Assembly (NCBI GenBank): GCA_037126765.1
Contig: JBBCBC010000007.1
Coordinates: 23,383,667 to 23,447,666, forward strand
Reading direction: 5' to 3'
From: Stenogyne calaminthoides
Lineage: Eukaryota > Streptophyta > Magnoliopsida > Lamiales > Lamiaceae
Length of the DNA: 64,000 nucleotides
The notes beneath the pieces were generated by a model. That model saw only the letters and a list, made by a program, of their open reading frames with translations, made no database searches and was not told where the DNA came from. Both the position numbers and the translations under genes were made by a program. Every line of letters starts with the position of its first letter. The stretch's first letter is position 1. Below, piece after piece: positions 1 to 11,297 of the stretch.

Positions 1-431
1 TATTCTGATTCGACTACGGAGGTTGCGTAATCGACAGAATTCAACCTCGTGTTCATGTCAATTTTGGGAAATAAACTGATCTCGTGGTTCTCGAAGAAGC
101 AAACATCGATTCATGACATCTACTATCAAGTAGAATATATATGGTCAGAGAAGTCAAAGTCGGCGGAAATGAGGGATTACAACATTGTAGCTAAGAACGT
201 TACCTATATTCTTTGACATAATAAGACTCGTAATCTGTTCTCATACAAAGATGCAAGCATGTGGATGTCGACACCATTTTATCGTAGATCACGTTGAAAA
301 GAAGAATATCGAATGGAAAAGATCCATAATAAGCGTAAAGTCGATATTTTAACTAAGCCGCTAGGCGAGACCGATTCGAGAATTATGCAACGATCTCAGG
401 GCTTCGATCTCGGAGAAAGTGCACCGTAAAT
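1..431 (+). pseudogene. Copia pol 3' end (RNase H), element C
   Basis: This is the C-terminal part of a Ty1/copia RNase H, entering from the left edge. It aligns with the same region of element C' on the minus strand (about 25060-25520), including the DYGG, WFSKK and KIHTD-type motifs, but in broken frames. RNase H would degrade the RNA strand of the RNA-DNA hybrid during reverse transcription. Most differences from C' fall at CAG or CTG triplets, so some damage may be consensus error rather than mutation. The rest of pol, gag and the 5' LTR of C lie left of the window. Confidence 0.75.
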
Positions 432-514
432 AGTTGGTGGATCGATCTCGAAACCCGATTAGTTAAGAGACTAACCAGGTTAAGAGGAATCAGTTGAGTT
501 AGGAATCTCAACTG

Positions 515-600
515 ATCAGAAAATCAGACAAGTAGCCGATCAGAAAATCAGACAAGTAGCCGATCTGAGGATCAGACAAGGAGCAGACCAGTTCAAGATA
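515..600. repeat. Short tandem repeat, about 24-26 bp unit, about 3 copies
   Basis: Units built on GATCAGAAAATCAGACAAGT. The equivalent place in C' (about 24815-24965) has about six copies, so the array has changed length since the two elements diverged. Confidence 0.7.
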
Positions 601-1119
601 TATCAGATTAAGGGGGAACTGATCAGATTGGTAGGTTACTTTATAAGTTGATTAAAGCTATGGTCAACAAGCAAGTCGTACAAGTTTAAAGCTACAGTTC
701 GCATAAGTCAGAAGAGACAACACAACAATGAAATAACCGAATTTTTCATTGATAAGGACCCGGAGGTCAGATTTACATTACAAGCTACAAGTGATATCAC
801 AAGCTACCTACAAGTGGTATTACAAGCTACAAGTACACGAAGACCCGGAGGCCATTACATAAACCATAAACCCTAAGCCAACCCAAGGTAGGGAAGAGGA
901 GAGAGAGATTTTAAGAGCTTGATGCTCTCATTTCCCCCGACCCTAAAAGGGGCGTAGAGAAGCTTCTAGAATCCTGAGCCACCCTCGAGCTTGGAGGAGG
1001 AGGCGAGGCGGCCTTTTGAAGGATCTTTAAGCCGAGCCCCTAGACCTAAAATCAATGGGCTCTCCAACATTTAAATGGGACCAAGGGTACCTGTTTTGGT
1101 CACAAGGACCAAACGGACA

Positions 1120-1524
1120 CTAGTGTCGTGATCTGAAAATTGAGTTTGATATACGAAGATCAACTATTGTCTGATGCAGACCGTATATCAAACCCACATT
1201 TTGTTTCAGACTGAGTCTGTTGATGCTAATTCCGTCATCTCGATAGGCGCACAAGGTGCATACGGTTAGGAGAAGTGCCCTCTCATTTGCCTTAGCAGAT
1301 CCGCCTTGGTGGTAAAGAAGCTTAGCATTGATCGTATGTGTAATCTTCGATGACGATGAAAGCAGTGTGAAGGAGCACACAGGGTTGATTTGAGAAGCTG
1401 AAATCATTGGAAAAGGGATAAAGGTTTTCGCCGGAAGTTTCACCGGAAATAAGGAATTCATCGGAAAGCATGGAGTATAAGCTAAAGAAAATGAATGGTT
1501 TATGTTGTGTTGTTTGCCTAACAC
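1120..1524 (-). CDS. Antisense ORF between pol and ORF3 (copy in element C)
   Basis: An open frame of about 134 codons running opposite to the element's genes. The same frame recurs in C' (23900-24355) and, diverged, in E (36318-36683). Shared blocks include SSSKITHTINAKLLYH and LLTVCTLCAYRDDGI. A TATA-like CCAATTTATAGG (read as CTATAAATTGG on the coding strand) lies just upstream near 1530-1545. The first codon is GTG in the alignment to C', so an ATG start inside (MNSLFPVKLPAK) is more likely. I recognise no domain. It could be a captured plant promoter and 5' gene segment rather than an element gene. Confidence 0.35.
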   Translation of the reverse strand: MLGKQHNINHSFSLAYTPCFPMNSLFPVKLPAKTFIPFPMISASQINPVCSFTLLSSSSKITHTINAKLLYHQGGSAKANERALLLTVCTLCAYRDDGISINRLSLKQNVGLIYGLHQTIVDLRISNSIFRSRH

Positions 1525-2033
1525 CCCAGGCCAATTTATAGGAGAAAATTAGGGGTATAAATGCAAATTTATTTTCTCAGAAGACCTTAAGAGAAATTTG
1601 CATCAACAACGCGTAAGGAACACGCGGCTTGGTTGGATGAGTTGACAGTGTGAGTAATCACAGCGTATCTATGCCATTATTACGGAATGTCAAATCGCGC
1701 CGATTTGGGAATCGAGGCTACTTTTTGACTCCCCGAAGTAAATGCTTTGGCGGGAGTAGACTTAAGTGCATAGTAAATGCGACCTGAATTGAAGAAGATT
1801 GAAGAATGAAGTCGATCAGATAAGAGAAATGGATGAAGTGGATCAGATAAGAGTATCAGATAAGAGAATCAGATAAGTGGATCAGATAAGTAACGAAGTG
1901 TTTCAAACAAGAATCTGATCAGATGCGTGGAATATTGTTGAGAAATGCATAAGGCAACCATCAGTAAGGTCAACAAGTACCAGATCAGATCACAGTGGTA
2001 ACTGGTTGATTACAATATCAATCAGTCAGATAC

Positions 2034-2038
2034 GTTTT
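2034..2038. repeat. Target site duplication of element D (left)
   Basis: GTTTT here pairs with CTTTT at 13267-13271 (one mismatch). The uninterrupted version of the site is visible in C' near 23400, where the flanks run together without an insert. Confidence 0.8.
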
Positions 2039-2582
2039 TGTTGGTCCCGGTGCAAACGAGTCTTACACGTGTATGGGGGGAGAATACACGTGTTCAGTGA
2101 TTTTAAAACTTTTTCTTCACTGAGGTCAGATGGGTCAGGTTGTCCTGATGATTTGGTCCTGAGAAGCACAAATCGCTCTGAGTCAAAGTCTACCTGAGAC
2201 AGTGATCCTGAGCTACTTTCAGAAACCTCAGATAATCCCAACTGAGCCTGAGTTATCAGAGATACTGAGCTTTCTTGAAAAGCTACTCAGATGTGCGAAA
2301 AGGTTGTCCCTAAGTTTAAACTCGTTTTATGCTTTGCTGAAAACCTTCCTTTTAATGGAATAGTGATTAGGCTGTGATTCAGTTAAATGCAACTTCAGTG
2401 GATTGATTCCAACTGAATATCAGTGAAAATATGCTTTCAGTTTAAAGGTATGCAACAGTTAATCAAAGCAATATAGAAAGCAAATAACACAACAAGTTAT
2501 AGTGGTTCAGAGACTCAAGATCCTACGTCCACTTTCTCTGACTCTTCAAAGAAATTCCTTAATCACCTCCTAAGGTTTTCTG

Positions 2583-2729
2583 ACTACCTCTGTAGTTTAC
2601 TAACCTTTCTATTTTGAGCTTTCTAACTACCCCTGTAGTTTACTTACTCAAAACACACACAAGCTTTCTGACTATCCAAGATAGTTTACTCACTTCTTCT
2701 CTAGAGTTTTCTGACTACCTCAATGTAGT
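2583..2729 (-). repeat. Four tandem covarying stem-loops in LTR (element D, 3' copy)
   Basis: Hairpins start at 2583, 2626, 2671 and 2714, a spacing of 43-45 bp. Stems are ACTAC/GTAGT in three and ACTATC/GATAGT in the third, where both sides of one pair have changed together. Loops are 3-6 nt. They lie about 300-430 nt downstream of the LTR TATA box, so they should be in the transcribed leader. The 5' LTR copy is at 11841-11987. Confidence 0.7.
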
Positions 2730-3037
2730 TTACTAACTCTTTACAACTCCAACTCACCAACAATCACACTCAAACTACCTTACAAAGGGTTTGGGGTTTC
2801 TTGGTTGGTTTCCAACTAGGATGAGATATCCTTTACAATTAAGAACAATGCAAAGGCTAGGATATCTCGACTAAGCTTTGGATATATCTTATCAAGCTAG
2901 GCTTAGTGAATGAGCTCTCTTCGATATAAAGCACTTGGGAAATTCTTGGGTTTTCGAGTGCTTCAACTTGCAATAATAAGTTTGAGCACTTGAGTTGCTT
3001 ACAAATTTCCTGTAACCTTCAATGCAGATGGTCACAA

Positions 3038-3047
3038 GTATTTATAG
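3038..3047 (-). promoter_or_regulatory. TATA box of D 3' LTR
   Basis: Reads CTATAAATAC on the minus strand. It is the likely U3 promoter core, which puts the start of R about 30 bp to the left. The 5' LTR has the same box at 12296-12305. Confidence 0.65.
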
Positions 3048-3529
3048 GCATACACCAAGGTCACTCTTGAAAAACTATCCGTTGGAAGAGATAACTCCAT
3101 GAGTTTCCTCTTATGGTGTGTGATGAACGGCTATATTTAGGGTTTGACACTCCCTAGCATGTTTTAGGCAATAAGCTTTTCATGCAGCCGGTCAACACTT
3201 TTTGCAGTCTGGAACATAGTACTACTGACATGCTTCAGTGACCTATCGCTTTCAAAGGTCGATAAAAGTCAAAGTCTTTGTCTTCTTCGATTGGTCATTT
3301 GTCTTCGCTAAATGTAGACAATCACAACGGCTCTTTTTGGTCAATATCTCTGAGTGATATAACCTTAACAACACTTTGTTTTAGTTCCTTTTGTCTGTAT
3401 GAGAATGTCTTGGGCAATATCTATTTTTCTAAGTAATCGCATTTTTCTCAGTATTGTATCCTTCAGATAGATATTTTCACTGCCTCGGAACATTCATGTT
3501 TATACTGAGCATTCAAAGACATTCTTGAA

Positions 3530-3770
3530 GTCTTGATGTCTTCTCGAAGTCTTCGGTCTTCTGAATCTTCACAGATATATCGACCGATATCTTTGAGTCT
3601 TCATCTTTGAGTCTTGGTTTCTCGATTTCTCATCGAAGTCTTGATTTCTCGATTTCTGCTTTGAGTCTTGATTTCTCGGTTTCACATTCTTGATTTCTTT
3701 CGCCATCTTTGAAACTTGAACTTGAAACTTCATCTTGAAACTTCGGTTTCTTGAAACTTCTTCGAGTCTT
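3530..3770. repeat. GAGTCTT/TTGAAACTT-rich minisatellite in D U3
   Basis: Irregular short units (CGAAGTCTT, GAGTCTTGATTTCTC, GAAACTT) upstream of the TATA box in the transcriptional sense. The 5' LTR counterpart at 12780-13100 has a different arrangement, so the array evolves quickly. Confidence 0.6.
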
Positions 3771-3936
3771 CAGAATCTATCCTGATCTATATCTGCTGAC
3801 TTTACATTGTGCAGATAACATCCTGAACACTCTAAAACTGAATCCTGACTCAACTATCAAGATTATCCTGAACATGTCATACTCAGGGGTTTTGGGATCT
3901 AATCAAAATCTTCTTTATTAAATTCATCTCCCAACA

Positions 3937-3957
3937 ATTTCCCCCTTTTTGATGATG
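3937..3957 (-). promoter_or_regulatory. Polypurine tract of element D
   Basis: On the minus strand CATCAAAAAGGGGGAAAT lies directly before the LTR TG. It is the plus-strand primer site for reverse transcription. Confidence 0.85.
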
Positions 3958-4283
3958 CCAAAACCATCTTGTTACAAAACACTTAACCTATACTCAGGTT
4001 TCAGTTTTTCTTATTACAAGATTGATATATCTCCCAACATTTTCACAATCAAATTTCCCAACAATTTCTTCAACAATAATCAGGCATATCAAAAGTAAAG
4101 ACATGTAAAGTAAGATAATGAGATATTATCTTTGAGCATAAAAGATAAAGTTTCATTGATGAATGGTAGAAAGTTACAACTTACAATGAACTTATATGAA
4201 TGTAAAAGACAGAAAGATAAAGAAATTACAAGAGTCTTCAGTCTTGATTCTTCAATCTTCTTTTGCTCTTCAGCTCTGGCTCT
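3958..4283. other. Untranslated stretch between ORF3 and PPT of D
   Basis: AT-rich, no coding signal. It aligns with 53946-54194 of element G. Confidence 0.6.
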
Positions 4284-7200
4284 TCAGTTCTCTTCTTCCA
4301 CCTCATCAGCAGGCACTTCAAGGTTAAACATCCCATAATATCTTTTCTTCAGTGCATCTCTCTCCTTGATGATATCAGGATTGTTACCTGTCAGGCCTAA
4401 CTGAATGGCGTACTGAGCAATCTCCTGAGAAATGGCTGTTTTTCATTCACCAAGCCATTCTCCAGCCTAGGAGGAGGGTATGAGTATGGACCAGGGGCTG
4501 TGATCTGAACCTTTCCTTAATCCGCAAGATTGATCCAGCCTTGTAAGTACTTCAGATAGAAGGTCAGCAGATAGTCAATGAAAGCCTCATTAGAATCTGA
4601 GCTCTCCCCTCTCCATTCTCTCAGCACATCGTAATAAAACCAAAAGGTTCGTTTAATCTCTTCCCACGCATCATTGAACTGGATTGGCATCCACTTGTCA
4701 ATGTGCGGCCACTTCTGTGCTTTAGCATTCCCTCTCCTATTGCTTGCGAACTTCTTGAAACCACTTCGTCTCCTCTACTCTTCTTCCTTCTTTTTCCCTA
4801 TCAAGGGTACTCCAGAAACTGAAGCAGCAGTTTTCTTGGCTTGCTCGACCTGAAGTGATCTCAGAGCTCTTCTTGTATTGAAGACTTCCTTCTGCGGTTC
4901 TTCAGACTCTTCCAATTCCAATATCAGCTTCCTCTGAGTTGGCTTAGAAGCCTTAGCTCTTTTTCCTTCGGGCTCAACAAATTCCACAGCCTTCCTCTTG
5001 ATGGGCAGTTCAGCACCGACTAGGCTTGTTCCAACCCTTCTTCTGGCACTTTGTTTCTCAGCAGCAACTTCTTACATGGTTTCTTCAGAAACAAGAGTGT
5101 AGACATATTTCTCCACCTTCCTAAATTTAAGCTTCTCAGTGGCTTCTACTTCTTTCAAGGCTTCAGAAATGTCTTTCTTCTCAGCTTCTTTATCAGCCTT
5201 TCTATCCAAGGTGTGTGCCAATAATATTCTTAGATCAACTCCGGGTCTTTCCCCCTTTTTGGCATCATACCTTGGCAGAAGTCTGGATAGTGCAGTATCC
5301 ATATGATACTGTTCTTTGCTGACACTACGCACTTCTCCCGCCAACTGATCTTGCTCTTCTTCGAGCCTCCTCAGGTGGTTCTTCGCCTTTGAGAACTCTT
5401 CAAACATCTGAGCAAATTGATTGGAGAGAGCTTCTTTGAACATATCTGTCATCTTGGTCATGAGCATGGAGCTCATTTCCTCAATAGCATTTTTGACCAG
5501 AATATCATTCTTCTCCACCAATTTTGCTTCTAGAAATTCAGTCCTTTCCTGATACTTTTGCTTCAGCTCTGCACTCATTTCAGCTTTGACTCCATCCATC
5601 TTTTCTTCCATCTTTCCTTCCATGGCAGTCAGCTTTTCAGTCAGAGTAGTCTGAAGTTGCATCAGGTCTGAAGTAGAACTCAGACTTTCCATCTTTGTGG
5701 ACTGGTTGGCCAAAACTTCTTCAATCTGAGCAACTTTGTCCATGATTGGCCCAACCTTGTCTAGCTTCTCCACAATGGGAGTGAGATCAATCTCAGGAGC
5801 ATATGAGATCTCATTTTTTTTTCTGAAATTGGTTGCTCACCTGAGTCTCGATCTCAACCTCGAGCTCCATCCCGAATCTGAGCTTGATCTCGGCTGAGTC
5901 TGGGTTTCCACCTGAGCTTGGGTGTCCACCTGAGCCTCAGTCTGCATATCAGACATTACAGAATTAAAGATAGATACTTCAGTAGCCCTGACATAATTGT
6001 TAATAGTGCCAAAAGTTACCTGAAGGCTAACTTCAGTCTGAGGATGTTTGACAGCAGGCTCTTCAGCATCAGTACTATCTTTCTCCATCTGAGATTGACT
6101 CTCATCATTCCCTTGTTGGTCCCCATCTTGAGTTTTATCTTTGGGGCTCGGGGCACCAACCTCAGCATCCTTCCTCTCAGCAAGCTTCCTCTTAACCAAC
6201 TCATCAAAATCTGAAATTTTCATACTGAGCTTGGTTTTTCTGAACCCGGAGAATTATGTAAGAACAGTTGTCTCTTCATTTCACCAGCCTTCACCTCTGA
6301 ATGAAGCGATGTTGAGCATTTCAGGCAGGACTGGTTAAGAATGTAGACTATTGACCTCAGTCTGAAAAAGAGATCCCGAAGGTCAGGATATGTGCTAAGC
6401 TCAGGGTACCGGTCTAGAATGAACCGTTCCCCCTTGCTTCGCCACTCAGTCTCCTCAGCTCCGCCCTTCTTCAGCTTCGGGCTCTCAAGTTCAATGGGAA
6501 AATCTGCTGAAGGATCAAGGAATGGATCACTCAGGAGCTCATCAAGGTTCAACAGCTCCTGAGGCTCAGCAAAATCTGAGGATTGGGCAGGCAACTCCTC
6601 AGTTTGAATCTGAGCTGGCTCTGAGGATTGAGCTGGCACTTCCTCAATAGGAATCTGACTTGGCTCTGAGGTCTGAGCAGGCACTTCCTCAGTAGGGTCT
6701 GAGCTATCTCTGAGGTCTGAGGTCCTTTGAAGATTTCTTGAGAGAATTTGTCTCATGCTCGATGGACGTCCTCAAGAACCTCGGAGAGAAGACTTGCTCC
6801 TCAGTTTGCTCTGTCTGTCGTGGATACAACCTGTGCCAACACTTGTAAAGGCAATTTCTGAGCTTTTTGGCCCTCAGGTTGCACCTCCTCAGGCTCACTC
6901 TCCTCCTCCTCAGTGGCAATCAACATCCTTCTACGCTTTGGAGCAAGGGTCTTCTTCTTCATTGCTTCACCCTTCTCCCTCTTGACCTCCATCAAAGCCT
7001 TCCCCCTGGCTTGATGAGCTTCTTCAGCAGCAGTAGGTGATTCCACTTTCTTCTCTTTCTTCCCTTTCAAAGTCTTTCGACTTGCTGTAGGTTTGAACAT
7101 AACCTTAGACTTTGGGAAAGGAATGGAGTTGGCAAAAATATCCTCCTCTTCTCGGCACATCTCCAAAATAAAAGTTATTTTGGTTGCATGGAGAATCTTG

Positions 7201-7859
7201 CCTTTGATCGAGATCGATCCATCCTCCTTCTTGATTAGCTTGGCCTGGTCACTCACCACTCTAATCAGATACTTCAACCAGTTGAAATCTTTGGTGGGTG
7301 AATCTTCTATTGCCGCCATCAATCGAAGCTTGGGAGTACTTATCTGCTCAAAACTCCCTGATCTACTCATTATACACTTGCTAACAATATCTATCAAAAC
7401 TCTGTACTTCGGCTTCAAATGCCGTTTATGCAAAGTCGCCTCAAACTTAATAGGATGCTCTGTTATCCTATCAAGGTATTCCTGCTCCCGACCCAACATA
7501 TAAGTCGTGGGATCCTCACCTCTATCACACAACTCAAAAACATCATTCAAATTTTTAGGGACTATATACAGCTCCCGTACAAAATCTACATATTTCGAGC
7601 TATGTTCTAGATGGGAAATAGAAATTTTGGACTCGATATGATCTTCCTCATCTATTTCCAGATTCGAAATAAACTCTATTACCTCCTTAGAGTATTCCGC
7701 TTCCGGTTGGCTTGCGACGAGATTTGTGAGTTTTGCGATTCGGATCATATGCAGCGCCTCTTCTTCATGAGTAGCGTTGGACGAGCTCTCGAGCGATACT
7801 ACATATTCATACCATGGCTTGTTGGAAGCAGCCAATCTATCATATATGGAGATGGTCAT
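4284..7859 (-). pseudogene. ORF3 (extra gene in the env position), element D
   Basis: A third gene of about 1190 codons between pol and the 3' LTR; function unknown. I chose the ATG at 7859 because the G copy starts with the same MT(I/L)SIYD. Layout: an N-terminal domain (about residues 1-270, motifs YVDFVRELYIVPKNLND and KPKYRVLIDIVSK); a basic then acidic low-complexity part with three EVPAQSSEP-type repeats (about 6570-6700); a coiled-coil centre (5072-5773); a basic stretch; and a C-terminal domain with DAWEEIKRTFWFYY near 4650. No signal peptide or membrane segment is visible, so env-like in position only. It is broken by frameshifts or stops near 6800, 6220, 5800, 5070 and 4770. The same domain order is seen in the C family. 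Confidence 0.8.
5247..5260 (-). promoter_or_regulatory. Internal PPT-like tract in ORF3 of D
   Basis: On the minus strand AAAAAGGGGGAAAG, inside the codons for AKKGER, about 1.3 kb upstream of the real PPT. Equivalent tracts occur in C, E and G. Confidence 0.5.
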
Positions 7860-8487
7860 TTTGAGAATATTTGAAGGTTAGGGTTTTTGAACGATGAAGA
7901 TTTTTGGGCAAAGGGGTTTTTATTTGCAGAGTGTTTTTGGAGACGAAGGTTAAATAAAATGGACTTGAATGGCTTTTCAAGGGAATATATAGAGTGGGTT
8001 CGTGAGAAATCATGTGATTAATTAAAAACAACGGTTAAGATTGATCACCGACTAATCGGGTATGCGAAAGGACGATCTCACGAAAAATACGCCGCCATTT
8101 TAACCTTATTGGTGATTAATTGAATCAGAGCAATAAATGACTGTTGACCTTCTTCGGTATTTCAAAGGTCCCGCCCAAAAACATTCTTCAGGTGTTTTGT
8201 ATTTATTGCAAATGATTACTGAGTTTCAGTTAAAGCAATAAATGAGTTGCATAAGTCTTTACTTCTTCAGACTGATTTTCCTATCAGTCTTACTGAGTAT
8301 TGACCTTGATAAAATGTCAGTATGATACTGAGTACTGAACGAGTTCAGTATAATACTGAGTACTGACCTTCAGTACTCCTGAGTTTCTCAAGACTCAGTT
8401 CAGTATTTCCAATTTTATCCTGAGTTTCTCAGTAGAATCCTGAGAAAACTTCATGCATCTGAAAACCTTCAATTTTTCAGATTTACT
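7860..8487. other. Spacer between pol remnant and ORF3 of D
   Basis: No gene seen. It has AT-rich sequence with repeated ACTGAGTACTGA-like words (8290-8400), and it matches 57726-58330 of G. Short stretches of the ORF3 leader are near 7860-8030. Confidence 0.6.
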
Positions 8488-8760
8488 CTATACACCTGGA
8501 TCCAACATCCCTAATTCAACTGATAGTTCCTGAAATCTTGATTCAGCCAAAGGTTTAGTTAAGATATCAACTCTCTGTTTATCAGTATGAATCTTCTCCA
8601 TCCTGATGTCTTTCTTCAATATGATCTCTGATGAAGATTCCTTCCTTAGCTTGATTCTCTTGAAGTCCAAGAAGGAAATTCATCTTCCAACAATGACATA
8701 TCAGATCTTCTTTCATCAAGGCTATGATGTCTTCATTTAGCTCAGTGCCCTTTTCTGTTT
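8488..8760 (-). pseudogene. Remnant of copia RT and RNase H, element D
   Basis: Two scraps of pol fused together. At about 8660-8745 there is a piece matching the RT stretch that contains (E)MNFFLGLQ in G. At 8488-8640 there is the end of RNase H with RMEKIHTDKQR and ILTKPLAESRF. Everything from the protease to the RT palm, and most of RNase H, is missing. This leaves D without any catalytic activity of its own. Confidence 0.75.
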
Positions 8761-11171
8761 ACCTGAAAAACAAATTAGATCTGTGGTACCCATTTGGTAT
8801 AGGGTCCTACCAGGTTAGCTGTACCTTTTGGAATCTAAATCTGCCTGACAACTCTAATTACTTTAGAGTGGCTGATTTGTCTTCCATAAACATCTACATA
8901 CACATTCACCACTTTAGGTGCCTTAGCAGTATCCTGTGTATGAGTGCTAGCCTTAGCATGAACATGAGCCTTAGAATTTTTCTTGGGTACAAGCCTTTTG
9001 TTCTATTGCTTTGGCTTCTGTGCAGCTGGTCCGAGTCTCTGTTGACTTGGGGTCAGGTAACCTTTACCCTCAGGCAAGTGGGGTTTAGGTTGCCTGTACT
9101 GAAATTGGGGTCTTTCAGTAATCTGAGGACTTGGTCTTTTCAGTTGAGAATGTCTCTGCTGAGTGTTTCTCTTCTGAAAATTCCTCTGCTGGTTCAGTGC
9201 AGATCCTTTCAGGTGTGCATTCTTAGCCCGAGGCTTTGAAGTACTTGCCTGAAATTTTCCTACTGAGTGGTCAGGTTTTCTAGCCTTCACCTGAGGTTTG
9301 GGCTTTCTTACCTGAACATTCAGTTTTTCTTGAACCACAGGTCCTTTTCCCTTGTCTAAAACTTTGGGCAAATCTTCAGTTCGAAGGATAGGTGCCACTT
9401 GTTTAACAAAGATTGTCTTAGTGCTACTTGATGCAGCATTCAGATGACCTTGTGAGGTTCCCCCTGAAATGTATCCCAATCCAGATTTTATAGTGGCAGG
9501 TCTCTGATAACTCTGAATTTCATCTATTACTTTAGATGCAGAATTCAATAGAGCTAGCTTCTTCTGCGCACTATCCTCACATTTTTGTAGAGTTTCATGC
9601 TTCTCAGAGAGGTCATTGAACTTAGTTCTGATCAGCTGAATCTCCTCAGTGGATTTCTCTAGTTTTCCATTTAGGGTCTCTATCAACTTCTCTTTTTCTG
9701 AGAGTTGTACTTTCAGAACATCTAGTTCATCAGTAGTTCCCATTAATTGAGAAGTGATCTCAGTATTACTAGAGTTTTTCCACTTTAGATTCTCAGCAGT
9801 CAGTTCTTTGTTCTGCTCTTGAGTTTCATTCAGCAGTTCTTGTAAAACAGCATAGTCCTTCATCAGACTCTCAAAAGAATCCATCTGGTCAAATTGACTG
9901 TTTACAGTGGAACTTGACAACTCTTGTGCTAGTGTAGGAGCAACAACAGAGAAAGAAGAATTTATCTCCTCCACAGCCATTAGACAGATGTCATCACTGT
10001 CACTGTCTGAGAACATTTCATCTGAAGAGCTAGAACCATCCCCAGAGTGTTCTTCTTCTGCAACCATGGCTTTCTTGCTGGAGAACTTCTTGTCTCTCTT
10101 TGCTTGCCTTTCTTTTCTTTCCTTAGCACTTAGGTCTGGACAGTCATATTGAAAATAACCTTTCTTTTGGCAGTTATAGCATCTGTTGGCATCATCATCC
10201 TGATCACTTTCCTCCTTTGTCTTGGAGTCCTTCTTTTTGGATGAAGATCCTTCAGCTTTCAGGTCTTTTCTCTTCTCAGTGGATCTGTCCTCAGCCTTTG
10301 AATCTCTCTGGTACCTGTGATTCCTGTAATAGTTTTTATATTTTCCATATCTACTATTAAGCCTTTCAAACCTCCTTGCCATCAGTACTAGCTTATCCTC
10401 TAGCTCATCCTGATTTTTAGCAAGGGAGTTCTCAGACTCTCTAGTTTTACAGGTTTTATCCTTGGCTTTGAAAGCCACATTTTTACTAGATGAAGAATCA
10501 TCTTTGCTGTCAGCTTTCTTTGATTTCTTATCAATAACAAACTCATAAGCTTTCAGCTCAGAGAAGACTTGTTGGTATGGCATTGAATCAATGTTCTTGG
10601 TGTTTTCAATCACCACTGCATGAATATCCCATTTCTTAGATAGACCTCTAAGAATTTTCAATGCAACTTCTCTTGTGGATATCTCTTTCCAAGTGCATTT
10701 AGATCATTCATTATACTAGTGAATCTGACTTCCAGTTTGTCAATAGATTCACCATCTTCCATTTCAAAACTGTCAAACTTTCCAATGGCAACTGAAAGTT
10801 TGTTCTCCTTGATATGATCTGTGCCTTGGCATATTACAGCTAGTGTATCCCATATTTCTTTGGCAATATTACAATGAGAAATCATTCCCATCACACCATC
10901 ATCAATTGTGCTATATAGTGTGTCTTTGGCAATATAGTCTAGATTGACTAACTTCCTCTACTCAGGAGTAAGTTGGTCATCAGACTTAGGAAATTCTGTC
11001 CTGGGATCATTTCTCTCATTTTCAGAACTCGATTCACCACAAAGAATTGGAATGGTCCTTCGAGAGACCACTCTCCACATAATTCATGCTTAGAATAGAG
11101 GTGCTTTGCATTCTCAATCTCCACAAATCATAATTCTCTCCTGAGAACATTGGAAGTTTCTTAGAAGACAT
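8761..11171 (-). pseudogene. gag: Gag (UBN2 type) of element D
   Basis: Copia-type Gag, the particle protein. The ATG at 11171 gives MSSKKLPMFSGENYDLWRLR, the usual start of this family. Next come a UBN2-type domain with AKEIWDTL (about 10870), a Lys/Ser-rich hinge, a CCHC-type zinc knuckle (10140-10181) whose His is Tyr, a long coiled coil (about 9560-9880) and a basic QP-rich tail. The section 9003-10661 is one open frame of 552 codons. There are frameshifts near 11030 and 10660. After the tail the frame runs into the protease linker and stops near 8820. The long coiled coil after the knuckle is unusual for copia Gag. Confidence 0.85.
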
Positions 11172-11283
11172 TATGTCTGAGTGTTTTAAGATTTCAGCAA
11201 ATAAGATCTGTTCAGATAGACCACAAGAATCATTTAGCAAATAAGACTATGGTCAACAAAGCAGGTGGTCAAGTTGAACCACT

Positions 11284-11295
11284 GCTCTGATACCA
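11284..11295 (-). promoter_or_regulatory. Primer binding site of D (initiator Met tRNA)
   Basis: TGGTATCAGAGC on the minus strand, two bases after the LTR end. It matches the complement of the 3' end of plant initiator Met tRNA, used to prime minus-strand DNA. Confidence 0.9.
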
Positions 11296-11297
11296 CT

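Larger units (their letters stand above)
432..2038 (+). other. Spacer between pol and ORF3 of element C, part 1
   Basis: Non-coding in the sense direction. It is the reverse-complement counterpart of about 23400-25060 in C'. It holds short tandem repeats at 515-600 and an antisense ORF at 1120-1524. It is cut at 2038 by element D and resumes at 13267. Confidence 0.75.
2039..3936 (-). repeat. 3' LTR of element D
   Basis: Starts (minus strand) TGTTGGGAGATG and ends GGGACCAACA, 1898 bp against 1969 bp for the 5' LTR. Much of it matches the 5' LTR almost base for base, but a patch at 2119-2310 differs mainly at CTG/CAG triplets (CCG/CGG in the 5' copy). It holds four tandem hairpins, a TATA box and a GAGTCTT-type minisatellite. 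Confidence 0.93.

Noticed and set aside
4284..7859. ORF3 as a true envelope gene
   Set aside because: No signal peptide, membrane segment or Cys-rich ectodomain seen; only the position fits.
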